64,000 nucleotides of DNA from Streptomyces sp. NBC_01439 (GTDB taxonomy: Bacteria; Actinomycetota; Actinomycetes; Streptomycetales; Streptomycetaceae): positions 5,089,501 to 5,153,500 of the forward strand of contig NZ_CP109487.1 of the NCBI RefSeq assembly GCF_036227605.1, read 5' to 3'. The notes beneath the pieces were generated by a model. It was not told the origin of the DNA. It did not search any database and was given only the letters and a program-made list of their open reading frames with translations. Of this stretch, positions 8,014 through 16,930 are shown in pieces. The stretch's first letter is position 1; each line of letters opens with the position of its first letter. A program made the position numbers and the translations under genes.

Positions 8014-8793
8014 CTACGGGGTCACGTGGGGCAGGTCGGCGGCGCGGACGCGGTGCAGCGGCCCGGCCGCGCGCAGCACCACGTCCAGGACGGCCTCGGG
8101 CCGGGCGGCGTAACTGTTGGAGAACCACGGCATGTTGGCCTCGACCACGGCGTACCGGCCCGTCGCTCCGACGAGGCCGACGTCGACGGTGACGGCGCTG
8201 GGCAGCCCGGTGCCGGTCGCGGCGAGCAGCGCGGCCGCGAAGCCGCGTACGTCCGCCCCGCGCGCGTCCTCGTCGAGGGGAGCGGGGTCCAGGTGCCCAT
8301 GGACGGCGTACCGGCTCCCGGCGACGACCTCCCCGTCGAGCAGGAACAGCCGGTACTCGGCGGCGAAGTCCACCACCTCCGAGACCAGCACGGGGGTGGC
8401 GGCGGGCAGGGACCGGGGCAGCGGCGAGCCGGGCCCGTACACGGCGGGCGGGAAGGACTTCTCGCGCGGCGGCTTCACGAACGCCGGCCGCCCGGATCCG
8501 GTCAGCTCCCGCGCCGCCCGGCCCAGGGTGGTCAGCTCGATCCGGCGGCCCGTGAACCGCTCGGGCAGCCGCGTGAGCCAGTCGTCGGGCGGCTCCAGCA
8601 GCCCCAGCCCGAGCGCGCCGGCCACCCGCGCGGCGGCGTGCGGACCACCGCACCAGTGCACGGCCCGGCCGGCCAGTTCGCCGAAGCCGGGGCCGAGGGC
8701 CCGCACGGCCATCCCCCGGCGCGCGGCTGCCTCGGCGAGCAGCCCGGCCGTGGCGGTCGGCCGAGCCGGTATCAGAAACACCTCGTCCGTCAT
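8014..8793 (-). CDS. ATP-grasp domain protein (DUF4343/R2K-like)
   Basis: A 259-residue protein with an ATP-grasp fold: a central FVKPPREKSFPPAVY nucleotide-binding region, VLVSEVVDFAAEYRLFLLDGEVV, and C-terminal metal-ligand strands VTVDVGLV and YAVVEANMPWF. This layout matches the short ATP-grasp clade (DUF4343/R2K) found near peptide-modifying or conflict genes, but no peptide precursor is beside it. The ATG at 8793 was chosen because the upstream in-frame extension is not protein-like. The substrate is unknown. Confidence 0.85.
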   Translation of the reverse strand: MTDEVFLIPARPTATAGLLAEAAARRGMAVRALGPGFGELAGRAVHWCGGPHAAARVAGALGLGLLEPPDDWLTRLPERFTGRRIELTTLGRAARELTGSGRPAFVKPPREKSFPPAVYGPGSPLPRSLPAATPVLVSEVVDFAAEYRLFLLDGEVVAGSRYAVHGHLDPAPLDEDARGADVRGFAAALLAATGTGLPSAVTVDVGLVGATGRYAVVEANMPWFSNSYAARPEAVLDVVLRAAGPLHRVRAADLPHVTP

Positions 8794-8902
8794 CCGGCCA
8801 TTGTGCGGCGACCGGCGGTCCGGCCCCTGAACTACGCCCTGCGCCGGGTGGCCGTCGGAGCCGGGAGCGCCTAGCACCCGGCCCGGACCGGCGCGCTCCT
8901 GC

Positions 8903-9862
8903 TCAACCCGTGGAAGTACGAGGGCCGATCTGCGGGCGGTTGCGTGAGTCCTCGTGAGATCGACTTCGCGGAACATCTGCGCCGGGACGCGGGGTTCCGT
9001 GGAAGACCTGGCTGGTGTGCCAAGAGCGGTGGTGCGCCGCCACCGGGCGGACGCCCGGCTGCGGACCGATGAGGGGGCGGCCGGCGAGGGCTATGACGTG
9101 CTCGCGGGCCGCGGGGCTGTGCCCGACGAAGCGCTGCGAGACGAGGATGCGGTGGCCGTCACCCACACCGAGGACGCCCTTGTCGAAGAGTTTGTGGTGC
9201 AGTGAGCACAGGCACAGGCCGTTGTCGACGTCGTCCGGGCCGCCGAACGCCCACCAGCGCACGTGTGCGGCCTCCAGCCCGACCGGAACCGCGCCGATCC
9301 GGCCGTCGTAACCGCAGAAGGCGCACTGGTACTCGTAGGCCGTCAGCACCAGCTCCCGCATCCGCCGGTCCCTCGACCGGCGCGCTGGCGACGGCCGCCC
9401 GGTCTCCGCCGGCTCCAGCTCCAGTCCCGTCGCTTCGCACAGCTCGCCGTGCAGGGAGGGCGGGAAGTGCAGGTCCAGCAGTACGCGCGCCATCCGGCCC
9501 AGCAGCGACGGCTCCCGCCGCAGCGCCGTCCGCAGCTCCGGCGCCAGCCGCCCCGCGGCCCCCGTCGCCCGCAGCTCGCGCACCGCGCTGCCAGGACTGC
9601 CGAGTCCGTCTCGGGTGCGCACTTCCCAGACCCCGTCGCTGGTCAGATGGTGGAAGGGGTAGGCGGGCGTCGTCTTGTTGGGCGGACCGTACTCGGCCAG
9701 CAGCCGCTGTAGCTCCTCTTCCACGGCGCTGTAGATCAGCTCGCCGTCCGCGTCCTGCTGGAACCGGCCGAGGGCGTAGAGGAAGAGCAGCGGCTTGTGC
9801 GGAGCGCGAGCCCCGCCCTTGGTCCACTGCCGCAGTGTCGCGGTCCGCTCCAGCCAGTCCAT
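8903..9862 (-). CDS. HNH endonuclease with phosphorothioate-DNA-binding domain (ScoMcrA-like)
   Basis: A 319-residue type IV restriction enzyme candidate. The N-terminal half (MDWLERTATLRQWTKGGARAPHKPLLFLYALG...) resembles the sulfur-binding domain of ScoMcrA-type nucleases that recognise phosphorothioate-modified DNA. The C-terminal HNH module has CAFCGYDG, the catalytic LEAAHVRWW, and DNGLCLCSLHHKLFD, all intact. Such enzymes cut incoming sulfur-modified DNA; consistent with this, no dnd modification genes lie in the window. A single gene on the minus strand, at the left edge of an accessory-looking patch. Confidence 0.88.
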   Translation of the reverse strand: MDWLERTATLRQWTKGGARAPHKPLLFLYALGRFQQDADGELIYSAVEEELQRLLAEYGPPNKTTPAYPFHHLTSDGVWEVRTRDGLGSPGSAVRELRATGAAGRLAPELRTALRREPSLLGRMARVLLDLHFPPSLHGELCEATGLELEPAETGRPSPARRSRDRRMRELVLTAYEYQCAFCGYDGRIGAVPVGLEAAHVRWWAFGGPDDVDNGLCLCSLHHKLFDKGVLGVGDGHRILVSQRFVGHSPAAREHVIALAGRPLIGPQPGVRPVAAHHRSWHTSQVFHGTPRPGADVPRSRSHEDSRNRPQIGPRTSTG

Positions 9863-10020
9863 GAGCGGTGATCGTAGTTGCGCCGAACTGAACGCCGGCC
9901 GGGGCCCGTCACGGGCATGTGTCTGGCCCGTCCGAGGGCGCCGTAAGGACTCGTAGGTAAAGGTCCGAAGTAAACGCAACCACGAACCATGGTGTGCCGC
10001 TTGGTCGGCGCCCAGGGGCC

Positions 10021-10060
10021 AGCGTGGTCGGGAATCGAACCCGCGCATTCCGTGGCGATC
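10021..10060 (-). pseudogene. tRNA 3'-like fragment (possible integration scar)
   Basis: The minus strand carries GCGGGTTCGATTCCCG, a T-arm-like sequence, followed by CCACGCT in the acceptor position. No matching 5' acceptor, D arm or convincing anticodon arm is found upstream. The T stem has a mismatch. It could be a tRNA remnant left by an integrated element, or chance. Confidence 0.35.
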
Positions 10061-10206
10061 AAGGAGGGCGGCAAGCGGCCCTTGGTGAGCGCTGTTTACC
10101 GCCCCGACTTGCGCGAAGTGCACGTGCTGGGACTCGGGCCCAAGAAGCTCGCGCCAGCCTGATGAACCTTTGCCTGGAGGACGTCGGGTGGCGCCACCCT
10201 TGAGCG

Positions 10207-10222
10207 TGTGACGAGGGTCACA
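10207..10222. promoter_or_regulatory. Crp-like dyad upstream of the ECF sigma gene
   Basis: Perfect inverted repeat TGTGAC-N4-GTCACA, which fits the published Streptomyces Crp pattern GTG-N6-GNCAC. It ends 34 nt before the GTG start of the sigma gene, in the core promoter region, so binding could repress or position polymerase. Confidence 0.4.
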
Positions 10223-10256
10223 TGCAACGGGGTGAGGCGCGCGGACACTATCCAGT

Positions 10257-10829
10257 GTGGACCACCAACTGTTCGCGGAAATCTACGACGCACACGCCCG
10301 GTCGGTCTACGCGTACGCCGCCCGCATGACCGGCGATCGCGCGGAGGCCGAGGACATCGTCTCCCTCACTTTTCTCGAGGCGTGGCGGTTACGTGAAGCG
10401 CTTGAAGGCGTCACGAGCCATCGGGCATGGCTTTTCGGAATCGCCACCAACGTCCTGCGGAACACCCGCCGGGCTGCGCGTCGTCACGGCGATGCGATAG
10501 CCCGTCTTCCGCCACCCGATACCGTCCCCGACTTGGCGGAGGCTGTCGTGTCCCGCATCGCAGACGCGGCCGAGGCCGCTGCCGCCCTTGCCGTCCTGAG
10601 CCGACTACGGCGTACGGATCGCGAGGCCCTCCTTCTATCCGTCTGGTCCGGCCTCAGTCACGACGAAGTTGCACAGGCGTGTGGCGTGCCCGTCGGTACC
10701 GTGCGTTCCCGGCTCTCCCGTGCCCGTGCCCGTGCCCGTCTACGCAAACTCACTGCCGCCTATCTCGAGGCCGCTCCGGCTTCCAGGTGCGCCCCCGCGT
10801 CTTCAGTCGCACGGAAGGGGAATCTGTGA
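10257..10829 (+). CDS. ECF-type RNA polymerase sigma factor
   Basis: A 190-residue sigma-70 family member with region 2 at about residues 5-70 (FAEIYDAHARSVYAYAARMTGDRAEAEDIVSLTFLEAWR) and region 4 at about 115-165 (TDREALLLSVWSGLSHDEVAQACGVPVGTVRSRLSRARARARL). Regions 1.1 and 3 are absent, as expected for ECF factors. The stop overlaps the GTG of the next gene by 4 bp, so the two are cotranscribed and translationally coupled. The partner is a single-pass membrane protein that may act as its anti-sigma or sensor. Lower GC than the flanking core genes. Confidence 0.93.
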   Translation: MDHQLFAEIYDAHARSVYAYAARMTGDRAEAEDIVSLTFLEAWRLREALEGVTSHRAWLFGIATNVLRNTRRAARRHGDAIARLPPPDTVPDLAEAVVSRIADAAEAAAALAVLSRLRRTDREALLLSVWSGLSHDEVAQACGVPVGTVRSRLSRARARARLRKLTAAYLEAAPASRCAPASSVARKGNL

Positions 10830-11839
10830 ACTCCCCCGACAACACACGACTCGATCCGTTCGAGCGCGCGGAGATCATCCGGAGCCTTCCCGGCCTCTCC
10901 GAAACCGAGCTGCCGTTCCACGGACATCACCGGATCAAGGAGCACCTGATGCGCGAAACAGCTGGGAACGGGCACGTCGCCAGCGCGAGGTCCCGACGCC
11001 CCCGGACCTTGGTCCTAGTGCTGGGTGCCGCGACGTGTGCCGTTGCCGTCGCCGTTGCCGTCGCCTTCGGTGTAGACGGTTCAGAGAAGCGCCCAACCGT
11101 TGCTCGGACGGAGCCGGCGGCCGTACAGCTTCTGGATCGCGTGGCTCTGGCGGCGCAGGCGGCACCCGCTCCAACCGTCCGGGACGGTCAGTTTCTGTAC
11201 ACGAAGACCAGGGGGCACTCCACGTCTCTGTCCGAGACCAAGAACGGAGGAATGGAGGCAGCCCGAACGGACGAATCTGCTGAGCACTGGGTGTCTGTGG
11301 ACGGGGCGGTCGGCACGCTCACCCGTAACGCGAGGGGCACCACGACGGATCCGGTGCGAGGCAAGGACAAGGCCAGCATCAACGGCCCTACCTATCGCTT
11401 CCTTGAGACCCTTCCGACTGACCCTGATCGTCTGTTGGAGGTGATCTACGCGGACACCCGCCTCAACCACGGGGCCGACTCCGAATCCACCACCGGCCCA
11501 GATCAGGAAGCATTCGTAGCGATCGGTGACCTGCTGCGGACCGTGGAGGCTCCGCCTGCCGTGAGTGCTGCTCTCTATCGTGCTGCCGCCCGGATCCCCG
11601 GCGTTGTGCTGGTTCCCGAGGCGACGGATGCTGCCGGGCGGACGGGTGTTGCGGTTGCCCGCGTTCACAACGGGGAGCGAACCGAATGGATCTTCGACAA
11701 GGAAGGCCTGCGCCTGTTGGGCGAGCGGACCGTGCTCCTCAAGGACAGCGCATGGGGGAAGGCGGGAACGCCGGTGACATCCGTGGCCATCGTCGACCGG
11801 GGCGTTACGGACGTGGCGGGGCGGGCGCCGGGGCACTAG
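10826..11839 (+). CDS. CU044_5270-family membrane protein paired with the ECF sigma factor
   Basis: A 337-residue protein: a cytoplasmic N-terminal segment of about 55 residues (NTRLDPFERAEIIRSLPG...), one transmembrane helix at about 60-82 (LVLVLGAATCAVAVAVAVAFGV), then a large extracytoplasmic domain. The family is recurrently encoded right after ECF sigma genes in actinobacteria, and this GTG start overlaps the sigma stop (GTGA) with AAGGGG just upstream. No zinc-binding anti-sigma motif (HxxxCxxC) is seen. It may be a membrane anchor, sensor or unusual anti-sigma factor. Codon use is less GC3-biased than that of the flanking genes. Confidence 0.88.
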   Translation: MNSPDNTRLDPFERAEIIRSLPGLSETELPFHGHHRIKEHLMRETAGNGHVASARSRRPRTLVLVLGAATCAVAVAVAVAFGVDGSEKRPTVARTEPAAVQLLDRVALAAQAAPAPTVRDGQFLYTKTRGHSTSLSETKNGGMEAARTDESAEHWVSVDGAVGTLTRNARGTTTDPVRGKDKASINGPTYRFLETLPTDPDRLLEVIYADTRLNHGADSESTTGPDQEAFVAIGDLLRTVEAPPAVSAALYRAAARIPGVVLVPEATDAAGRTGVAVARVHNGERTEWIFDKEGLRLLGERTVLLKDSAWGKAGTPVTSVAIVDRGVTDVAGRAPGH

Positions 11840-11870
11840 CGGGCATGTTCGGGCCAAATGAATCGAAAAT

Positions 11871-12095
11871 ATGGCCGACTTGCCGCGGAGCGTACTGAAG
11901 GTCGAGACCGACGCCTGTACCGACCGCCCGTCGGCGTGGCGCACGGTCCGGCGGCCGGGAGCCGGGGAGGAAGTCGAGGCGCATGTTCGTGGCACCGACG
12001 AGGCGGCCGTGAAGGCCGCGTTCGCTGACGCCTGCGCACAGGCTGTGGACCGCGCCCAGCACCCGGGGAAGTACGGGGACACCGACGACTGGTGA
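11871..12095 (+). CDS. Small hypothetical protein
   Basis: A 74-residue acidic reading frame (MADLPRSVLKVETDACTDRPSAWRTVRRPG...GKYGDTDDW) after the CU044_5270-family gene. Its composition is protein-like and better than the overlapping minus-strand frames, but there is no clear ribosome-binding site and no recognised family. It could be a C-terminal fragment of a larger lost gene. Confidence 0.4.
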   Translation: MADLPRSVLKVETDACTDRPSAWRTVRRPGAGEEVEAHVRGTDEAAVKAAFADACAQAVDRAQHPGKYGDTDDW

Positions 12096-12196
12096 CGACG
12101 GACGCCTTCGTCGGGACGGTACACCGGGTCGTCTTGGAAGGCGCCAGTGGGAACTCCGCTGGCGCCCTGCGCCATGCGCAGACCGGCGCCGCGCCC

Positions 12197-12864
12197 CTAC
12201 AGCTGGTCCTTCCAGTTGCGGATGGCCTGGTCGAGCTTGGCGCGAAGCCGGTCAGCGGCCGTCGTCCCTGGAAGCAACCGGGGGTATGCCTCGCTGTCCC
12301 TTCTGGCGATCAGAGCGCCGAGTGGTGGAGCTCTGCGATGGGAAGACCAGCGAGCACTTCTTGCCGCCCATCTCCTTTGCCAGTCCCGAGAACCCGCGGC
12401 CGATCCCGAGGCCGGGTGAGGTGCCGTAGTGCTTCGCCTCGATCGCGGCGACGAGCCCCTTGCCCCGGGGGTGGACCATGGCCCGGCGGCTCCGCTCGGC
12501 CTCCTGGTGGTCCAGAACCGCGACGTCGCACTCATGCGCCACCTTCGACGTGGTGGCCGCCACGTACACGCCCAGGTGGATCTCCAGCTTCTTTTGTGTG
12601 TCCGTGAAGCTCACCACCGCGCGGGTGGAATCGCCGGACCACAGCCTGCCGGGGGACCGGCGGAAGCGCAGCGCGATAGCCGGGCTCGTGCCGTCCTGCA
12701 TGAGGAGCGTGGTTCGGCCTTCGGCCCGCCGCCCTAGCGGCATCGATGCACACGACGAGCAGGGATGCCTCGTACAGGTCCGACTCGTCCGCCTTGCCGC
12801 GGTAGACGGGTTCCAGGACGCCGATCGCCTGCTCGATGGCCGGGACCAGGCCGGGCTTGTTCAC
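12197..12864 (-). pseudogene. Frameshifted conserved protein of unknown function
   Basis: Three consecutive minus-strand frames together read as one protein of about 220 residues. A GTG at 12864 with GGGAG 7 nt upstream starts NKPGLVPAIEQAIGVLEPVYRG...LLVVCIDAARAAG. Near 12720-12735 the protein continues in another frame as EGRTTLLMQDGTSPAIALRF...VAHECDVAVLDHQEAERSRR...KHYGTSPGLGIGRGF. Near 12325-12345 it continues in a third frame to end LIARRDSEAYPRLLPGTTAADRLRAKLDQAIRNWKDQL. Two single-base shifts explain this. No catalytic motif is recognised. It lies just inside the tRNA-Ser end of the accessory patch. Confidence 0.6.
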
Positions 12865-13020
12865 TGGATCGCTCCCACCGATACGTCGGTTCCCTGATCC
12901 CCAGCTGATGCCGGCGGGCCTCGCTGAAGCCACCAGCAGACCCCGCAGAGGTATGGCGGCCGATTCGAGCCCTCGGGATGCCAGGGAGCAACTGCAACCA
13001 AAACTGCAACCGCGGAACGA

Positions 13021-13055
13021 CGAAGGACCCGACCGCTATGCGGTCGGGTCCTTCG
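13021..13055. terminator. Terminator downstream of tRNA-Ser
   Basis: Perfect 16-bp stem (13021-13036 with 13040-13055) with a 3-nt loop, immediately 3' of the minus-strand tRNA-Ser gene. Confidence 0.75.
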
Positions 13056-13075
13056 GCTGCCCTGGCGGGCGAGTG

Positions 13076-13160
13076 CGGAGGATACGAGATTCGAACTCGT
13101 GAGGGGTTGCCCCCAACACGCTTTCCAAGCGTGCGCCCTAGGCCACTAGGCGAATCCTCC
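13076..13160 (-). tRNA. tRNA-Ser(GGA)
   Basis: An 85-nt class II tRNA with acceptor GGAGGAT/ATCCTCC, anticodon loop TTGGAAA (anticodon GGA, codons UCC/UCU), a long variable arm, and a normal TTCGAAT T loop. Discriminator G; CCA is not encoded. The accessory patch lies on its 3' side, the usual side for integrated elements. Confidence 0.95.
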
Positions 13161-13264
13161 GCGGCAAACAATACAAGACGTTGAGGGGTGCTCGCGAACG
13201 TGATCGTCGGGCCGAGGGCAGGTCGGGGTCCGGCTCGATTCCGGGGCCCTCCATCCGCTAGGGT

Positions 13265-13360
13265 GGGGCCAGCCCCTCACGTGGCGCTATCTCACCCAAC
13301 TCCCCCAGGGCCGGAAGGCAGCAAGGGTAAGTGGGCTCTGGCGGGTGCGTGGGGGGCGCT
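13265..13360 (+). ncRNA. ffs: Signal recognition particle RNA (4.5S, small type)
   Basis: The conserved SRP core AGGGCCGGAAGGCAGCAAGG lies at about 13307-13326, between complementary arms CCCC(U)CACG (about 13273-13281) and CGTGGGG (about 13348-13354), giving the hairpin of small bacterial SRP RNA. It scaffolds Ffh for co-translational membrane targeting. Location just upstream of dnaX is typical for Streptomyces. The exact ends are approximate. Confidence 0.92.
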
Positions 13361-13430
13361 TTGCGTTACGGGCGCCGTGCGGGAGGCGCCGGAAGGGCTT
13401 CGGCGGGCCGCTGATGTCGGTGGGCCCGGA

Positions 13431-13443
13431 TAACCTCGTATAC
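13431..13443 (+). promoter_or_regulatory. -10-like hexamer, leaderless dnaX candidate
   Basis: TAACCT at 13431-13436 is followed by exactly 7 nt and the GTG start of dnaX. No ribosome-binding site precedes the GTG, so transcription may begin at the start codon. No clear -35 is seen. Confidence 0.4.
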
Positions 13444-15615
13444 GTGTCGTCCCTTGCGCTGTACCGCCGCTATCGCCCCGAGTCGTTCGCCGAGGTCATC
13501 GGGCAGGAGCATGTCACTGCCCCGCTGATGCAGGCCCTGCGGAACAACCGGGTCAATCACGCGTACCTGTTCAGCGGGCCGCGCGGCTGCGGCAAGACGA
13601 CCAGCGCGCGCATCCTCGCCCGGTGTCTGAACTGTGAGCAGGGTCCCACCCCCACCCCCTGCGGGGAGTGCCAGTCCTGCCGGGACCTGGCCAGGAACGG
13701 GCCGGGGTCCATCGACGTCATCGAGATCGACGCCGCCTCGCACGGTGGTGTGGACGACGCCCGTGACCTGCGCGAGAAGGCCTTCTTCGGGCCGGCTTCC
13801 AGCCGCTACAAGATCTACATCATCGACGAGGCCCACATGGTCACCTCGGCGGGCTTCAACGCCCTGCTGAAGGTGGTCGAGGAGCCGCCGGAGCACCTCA
13901 AGTTCATCTTCGCCACGACGGAGCCGGAGAAGGTGATCGGGACCATCCGGTCCAGGACGCACCACTATCCCTTCCGGCTCGTGCCGCCCGGCACCCTGCG
14001 GGAGTACCTGGGTGACGTCTGCGGGCGCGAGGGCGCCAAGGTCGAGGACGGCGTGCTGCCGCTGGTCGTGCGTGCCGGCGCCGGGTCCGTGCGCGACTCG
14101 ATGTCCGTCATGGACCAGCTCCTCGCCGGCGCGACCGACGACGGTGTGACGTATGCCATGGCCACTTCGTTGCTCGGCTACACCGACGGCTCGCTGCTCG
14201 ACTCCGTCGTCGACGCCTTCGCCGCCGGGGACGGGGCGGCCGCCTTCGAGGTCGTCGACCGGGTCGTCGAGGGCGGGAACGACCCGCGCCGGTTCGTCGC
14301 CGACCTGCTGGAGCGGCTGCGCGACCTGGTGATCCTGGCCGCCGTGCCGGACGCCGGGGAGAAGGGGTTGATCGACGCCCCCGCCGATGTGGTGGAGCGG
14401 ATGCAGGCCCAGGCGTCCGTGTTCGGGGCCGCCGAGCTGTCGCGCGCCGCCGACCTGGTCAACGCCGGGCTCACCGAGATGCGGGGCGCGACCTCGCCGC
14501 GGCTGCAGCTGGAGCTGATCTGCGCCCGGGTGCTGCTGCCCGCCGCCTTCGACGACGAGCGGTCCTTCCAGGCCCGGCTCGACCGGCTGGAGCGCAGCGG
14601 CCCGCCCGCCGCTGCGGCGTTCGCCGCGCCGCCGGCCACCGCGCCCGCCATGGGCTACGTGCCCGGGCCCGAGGCGCATTCCATGGCGCCCGCCGGTCCC
14701 GGTGGGGGTGCGGCCGCCGCGCGCGCCGCCGCTCCCGCTCCCGCACCTGCTCCGGTACGGGCTCCCGAGCCCGTCCAGGCCGCGCCGGCGCCCGCTGCCG
14801 CTGCCGCTCCCGCACCGACCCCGGCCCCCGCTCCCGCCCCCGGCGCCTGGCCGGGCGCCGCGCAGCCCGGGAGCGGCGCGCCCGGTGCCTGGCCCGGAAC
14901 GGCGCCGGCGGCCGCCGCGGGTGCCTGGCCCAGCGCGGCCGCGTCCGCCCCGGCCCCCGCTCCCGCCGCCCCGGCCGCCACCCCCGCCCCGGCCGCCGCG
15001 GCCCCCGCGCCCTCCCCCGGCATGGCCGCCGGCGCCGGGCAGGTGCAGGCGATGTGGCCCGGCGTGTTGGAGGCCGTCAAGAACCGCCGTCGCTTCACCT
15101 GGATCCTGCTCAGCCAGAACGCCCAGGTCACCGGCTTCGACGGGACCACCCTCCAGCTGGGCTTCCCCAATGTCGGGGCCCGCGACAACTTCGCCAGCAG
15201 CGGCAGCGAGGACGTCCTGAAGGCGGTCCTGGCCGAGCAGTTCCAGGTCAACTGGAAGATCGAGGCCGTCATCGGCGGCGGAGCCCCGGCCCCGGTCCCG
15301 ACCTCCTCGTACGGCTCCTCGTACGGGGCCCCGGCCGCGCCCGCCCCCGCCTACAACCCGCCGCCGGCCCCGGCTCAGCAGCAGGCCCCCGCCCCGCAGG
15401 CCCCGACCGCCGCGCCGTACGCGCCGCAGCAGCCGCCCCAGCAGTCGGCTCCCGCCCCGCAGCCCCCCGTACAGCAGGCGCCCCCGCCCGTCGCCCCCGA
15501 GGACGACTTCGCGGAGGAGGACGATCCCGACCTCGTCGAGAGCGCCCTGACCGGGCACGACCTGATCGTGCGCGAGCTCGGAGCCACCGTTGTGGAGGAA
15601 TACACAAACGAGTAG
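13444..15615 (+). CDS. dnaX: DNA polymerase III subunits gamma and tau
   Basis: The 723-residue clamp-loader ATPase of the replisome. Walker A GPRGCGKT is at 45-52, zinc-binding cysteines at 61, 64, 73, 76 and 79, DEAH at 128-131, and the arginine finger in [11 protein letters not shown] follows. After the AAA+ collar, a Pro/Ala-rich linker of more than 100 residues (about 400-535) precedes the tau-specific domain ([26 protein letters not shown]), then a second Pro/Gln-rich stretch and an acidic C-terminus. I chose GTG 13444 because the protein then begins [20 protein letters not shown] as in relatives; ATG 13414 would add ten residues. Confidence 0.96.
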   Translation: MSSLALYRRYRPESFAEVIGQEHVTAPLMQALRNNRVNHAYLFSGPRGCGKTTSARILARCLNCEQGPTPTPCGECQSCRDLARNGPGSIDVIEIDAASHGGVDDARDLREKAFFGPASSRYKIYIIDEAHMVTSAGFNALLKVVEEPPEHLKFIFATTEPEKVIGTIRSRTHHYPFRLVPPGTLREYLGDVCGREGAKVEDGVLPLVVRAGAGSVRDSMSVMDQLLAGATDDGVTYAMATSLLGYTDGSLLDSVVDAFAAGDGAAAFEVVDRVVEGGNDPRRFVADLLERLRDLVILAAVPDAGEKGLIDAPADVVERMQAQASVFGAAELSRAADLVNAGLTEMRGATSPRLQLELICARVLLPAAFDDERSFQARLDRLERSGPPAAAAFAAPPATAPAMGYVPGPEAHSMAPAGPGGGAAAARAAAPAPAPAPVRAPEPVQAAPAPAAAAAPAPTPAPAPAPGAWPGAAQPGSGAPGAWPGTAPAAAAGAWPSAAASAPAPAPAAPAATPAPAAAAPAPSPGMAAGAGQVQAMWPGVLEAVKNRRRFTWILLSQNAQVTGFDGTTLQLGFPNVGARDNFASSGSEDVLKAVLAEQFQVNWKIEAVIGGGAPAPVPTSSYGSSYGAPAAPAPAYNPPPAPAQQQAPAPQAPTAAPYAPQQPPQQSAPAPQPPVQQAPPPVAPEDDFAEEDDPDLVESALTGHDLIVRELGATVVEEYTNE

Positions 15616-15663
15616 CCGGGTCCTGATTGGGTGGCCGCACGAAGGCGACCGCTCGGTCCCGGC

Positions 15664-15676
15664 TAGGCTGAGCAGC
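15664..15676 (+). promoter_or_regulatory. -10-like hexamer, leaderless purD candidate
   Basis: TAGGCT at 15664-15669 lies 7 nt before the GTG start of purD at 15677, with no ribosome-binding site. It suggests a separate promoter inside the short dnaX-purD gap. Confidence 0.4.
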
Positions 15677-16930
15677 GTGAAGGTCCTCGTCATCGGCGGC
15701 GGCGCCCGCGAACACGCCCTGTGCCGCTCTCTGTCCCTCGACTCCGCCGTCTCCGCGCTGTACTGCGCTCCCGGCAACGCCGGCATCGCCGAGGTGGCCG
15801 AGCTCCGCCCGGTCGATGCCCTCGACGGCGCTGCCGTCGCCGCTCTGGCCACCGAACTCGAAGCCGACCTGGTCGTCGTCGGCCCGGAGGCCCCGCTGGT
15901 CGCCGGCGTCGCCGACGCCGTGCGTGCCGCCGGGATCCCCGTCTTCGGCCCGTCGGCCGAGGCGGCGCAGCTCGAAGGCTCCAAGGCCTTCGCCAAGGAC
16001 GTGATGGCCGCGGCCGGGGTCCCGACCGCGCGCAGCTACGTCTGCACCACGCCCGAAGAGGTGGACGAGGCCCTCGACGCCTTCGGCGCCCCGTACGTCG
16101 TCAAGGACGACGGCCTCGCCGCCGGCAAGGGCGTCGTGGTCACCGAGGACCTGGCCGCCGCCCGCGCGCACGCGCTCGGCTGCGACCGGGTGGTCATCGA
16201 GGAGTACCTCGACGGGCCCGAGGTCTCCCTCTTCGCCATCACCGACGGCGTCACCGTGGTCCCGCTCCAGCCGGCGCAGGACTTCAAGCGCGCCCTGGAC
16301 GGCGACGAGGGCCCCAACACCGGCGGCATGGGCGCGTACTCCCCGCTGCCCTGGGCCGACCCGAAGCTGGTCGACGAGGTCATGGAGCTGGTCCTCCAGC
16401 CGACCGTCGACGAGCTCCGCCGCCGCGGCACCCCCTTCTCCGGGCTGCTCTACGCGGGCCTTGCGATCACCAGCCGCGGTACCCGCGTCATCGAGTTCAA
16501 CGCGCGCTTCGGCGACCCCGAGACCCAGGTGGTCTTGGCCCGGTTGCGCACGCCGCTCGCCGGCGTGCTGCTGGGCGCCGCCAAGGGCACCCTGGACGCC
16601 GTGCCCCCGCTGGTCTGGCGCGAGGATGCGGCCGTCACGGTGGTCATCGCCTCCCACAACTACCCCGAGACCCCCCGCACCGGGGACCCGATCGAGGGCC
16701 TGGCCGAGGTGGCCGCCGAGGACGGGCCGGACGCCTACGTGCTGCACGCCGGGACGCGGCACGAGGGCGACGCGGTGGTCAGCGCGGGCGGCCGAGTGCT
16801 GTCGGTGACGGCGACCGGTTCCGACCTGGCGCAGGCGCGAGAGAAGGCGTATAAGGCGGTGGCGCGGATCCGTCTCGACGGCTCGCAGCACCGTACGGAT
16901 ATTGCCGCCAAGGCGGCCGAGGGCCGCTGA
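15677..16930 (+). CDS. purD: Phosphoribosylamine-glycine ligase (GAR synthetase)
   Basis: A 417-residue ATP-grasp enzyme of purine synthesis: phosphoribosylamine + glycine + ATP gives GAR. The N-terminal [14 protein letters not shown], the ATP-grasp loop [17 protein letters not shown], the metal site [17 protein letters not shown] and the signature [14 protein letters not shown] are intact. Usual family length. The gap to dnaX is 61 bp. GTG 15677 is preferred because the product then starts directly at the nucleotide-binding strand. Confidence 0.97.
   Translation: MKVLVIGGGAREHALCRSLSLDSAVSALYCAPGNAGIAEVAELRPVDALDGAAVAALATELEADLVVVGPEAPLVAGVADAVRAAGIPVFGPSAEAAQLEGSKAFAKDVMAAAGVPTARSYVCTTPEEVDEALDAFGAPYVVKDDGLAAGKGVVVTEDLAAARAHALGCDRVVIEEYLDGPEVSLFAITDGVTVVPLQPAQDFKRALDGDEGPNTGGMGAYSPLPWADPKLVDEVMELVLQPTVDELRRRGTPFSGLLYAGLAITSRGTRVIEFNARFGDPETQVVLARLRTPLAGVLLGAAKGTLDAVPPLVWREDAAVTVVIASHNYPETPRTGDPIEGLAEVAAEDGPDAYVLHAGTRHEGDAVVSAGGRVLSVTATGSDLAQAREKAYKAVARIRLDGSQHRTDIAAKAAEGR

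Larger units (their letters stand above)
9863..10256. other. Non-coding stretch between HNH nuclease and ECF sigma gene
   Basis: About 390 bp with no credible gene. It holds a tRNA-like 3' fragment on the minus strand (about 10021-10060) and a TGTGAC-N4-GTCACA dyad (10207-10222) before the sigma factor start. Base composition falls from here rightward. Confidence 0.7.

Noticed and set aside
12951..12985. Direct repeat of the tRNA-Ser 3' end as an attachment site
   Set aside because: GATTCGAGCCCTCGG only partly resembles a T arm and does not match the tRNA-Ser 3' sequence.
13444..15615. Programmed frameshift in dnaX producing gamma
   Set aside because: No A-rich slippery heptamer with following hairpin was seen in the GC-rich coding sequence.
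13366..15996. 876-residue minus-strand frame opposite dnaX
   Set aside because: Low-complexity Gly/Arg shadow of the dnaX Pro/Ala-rich linker.
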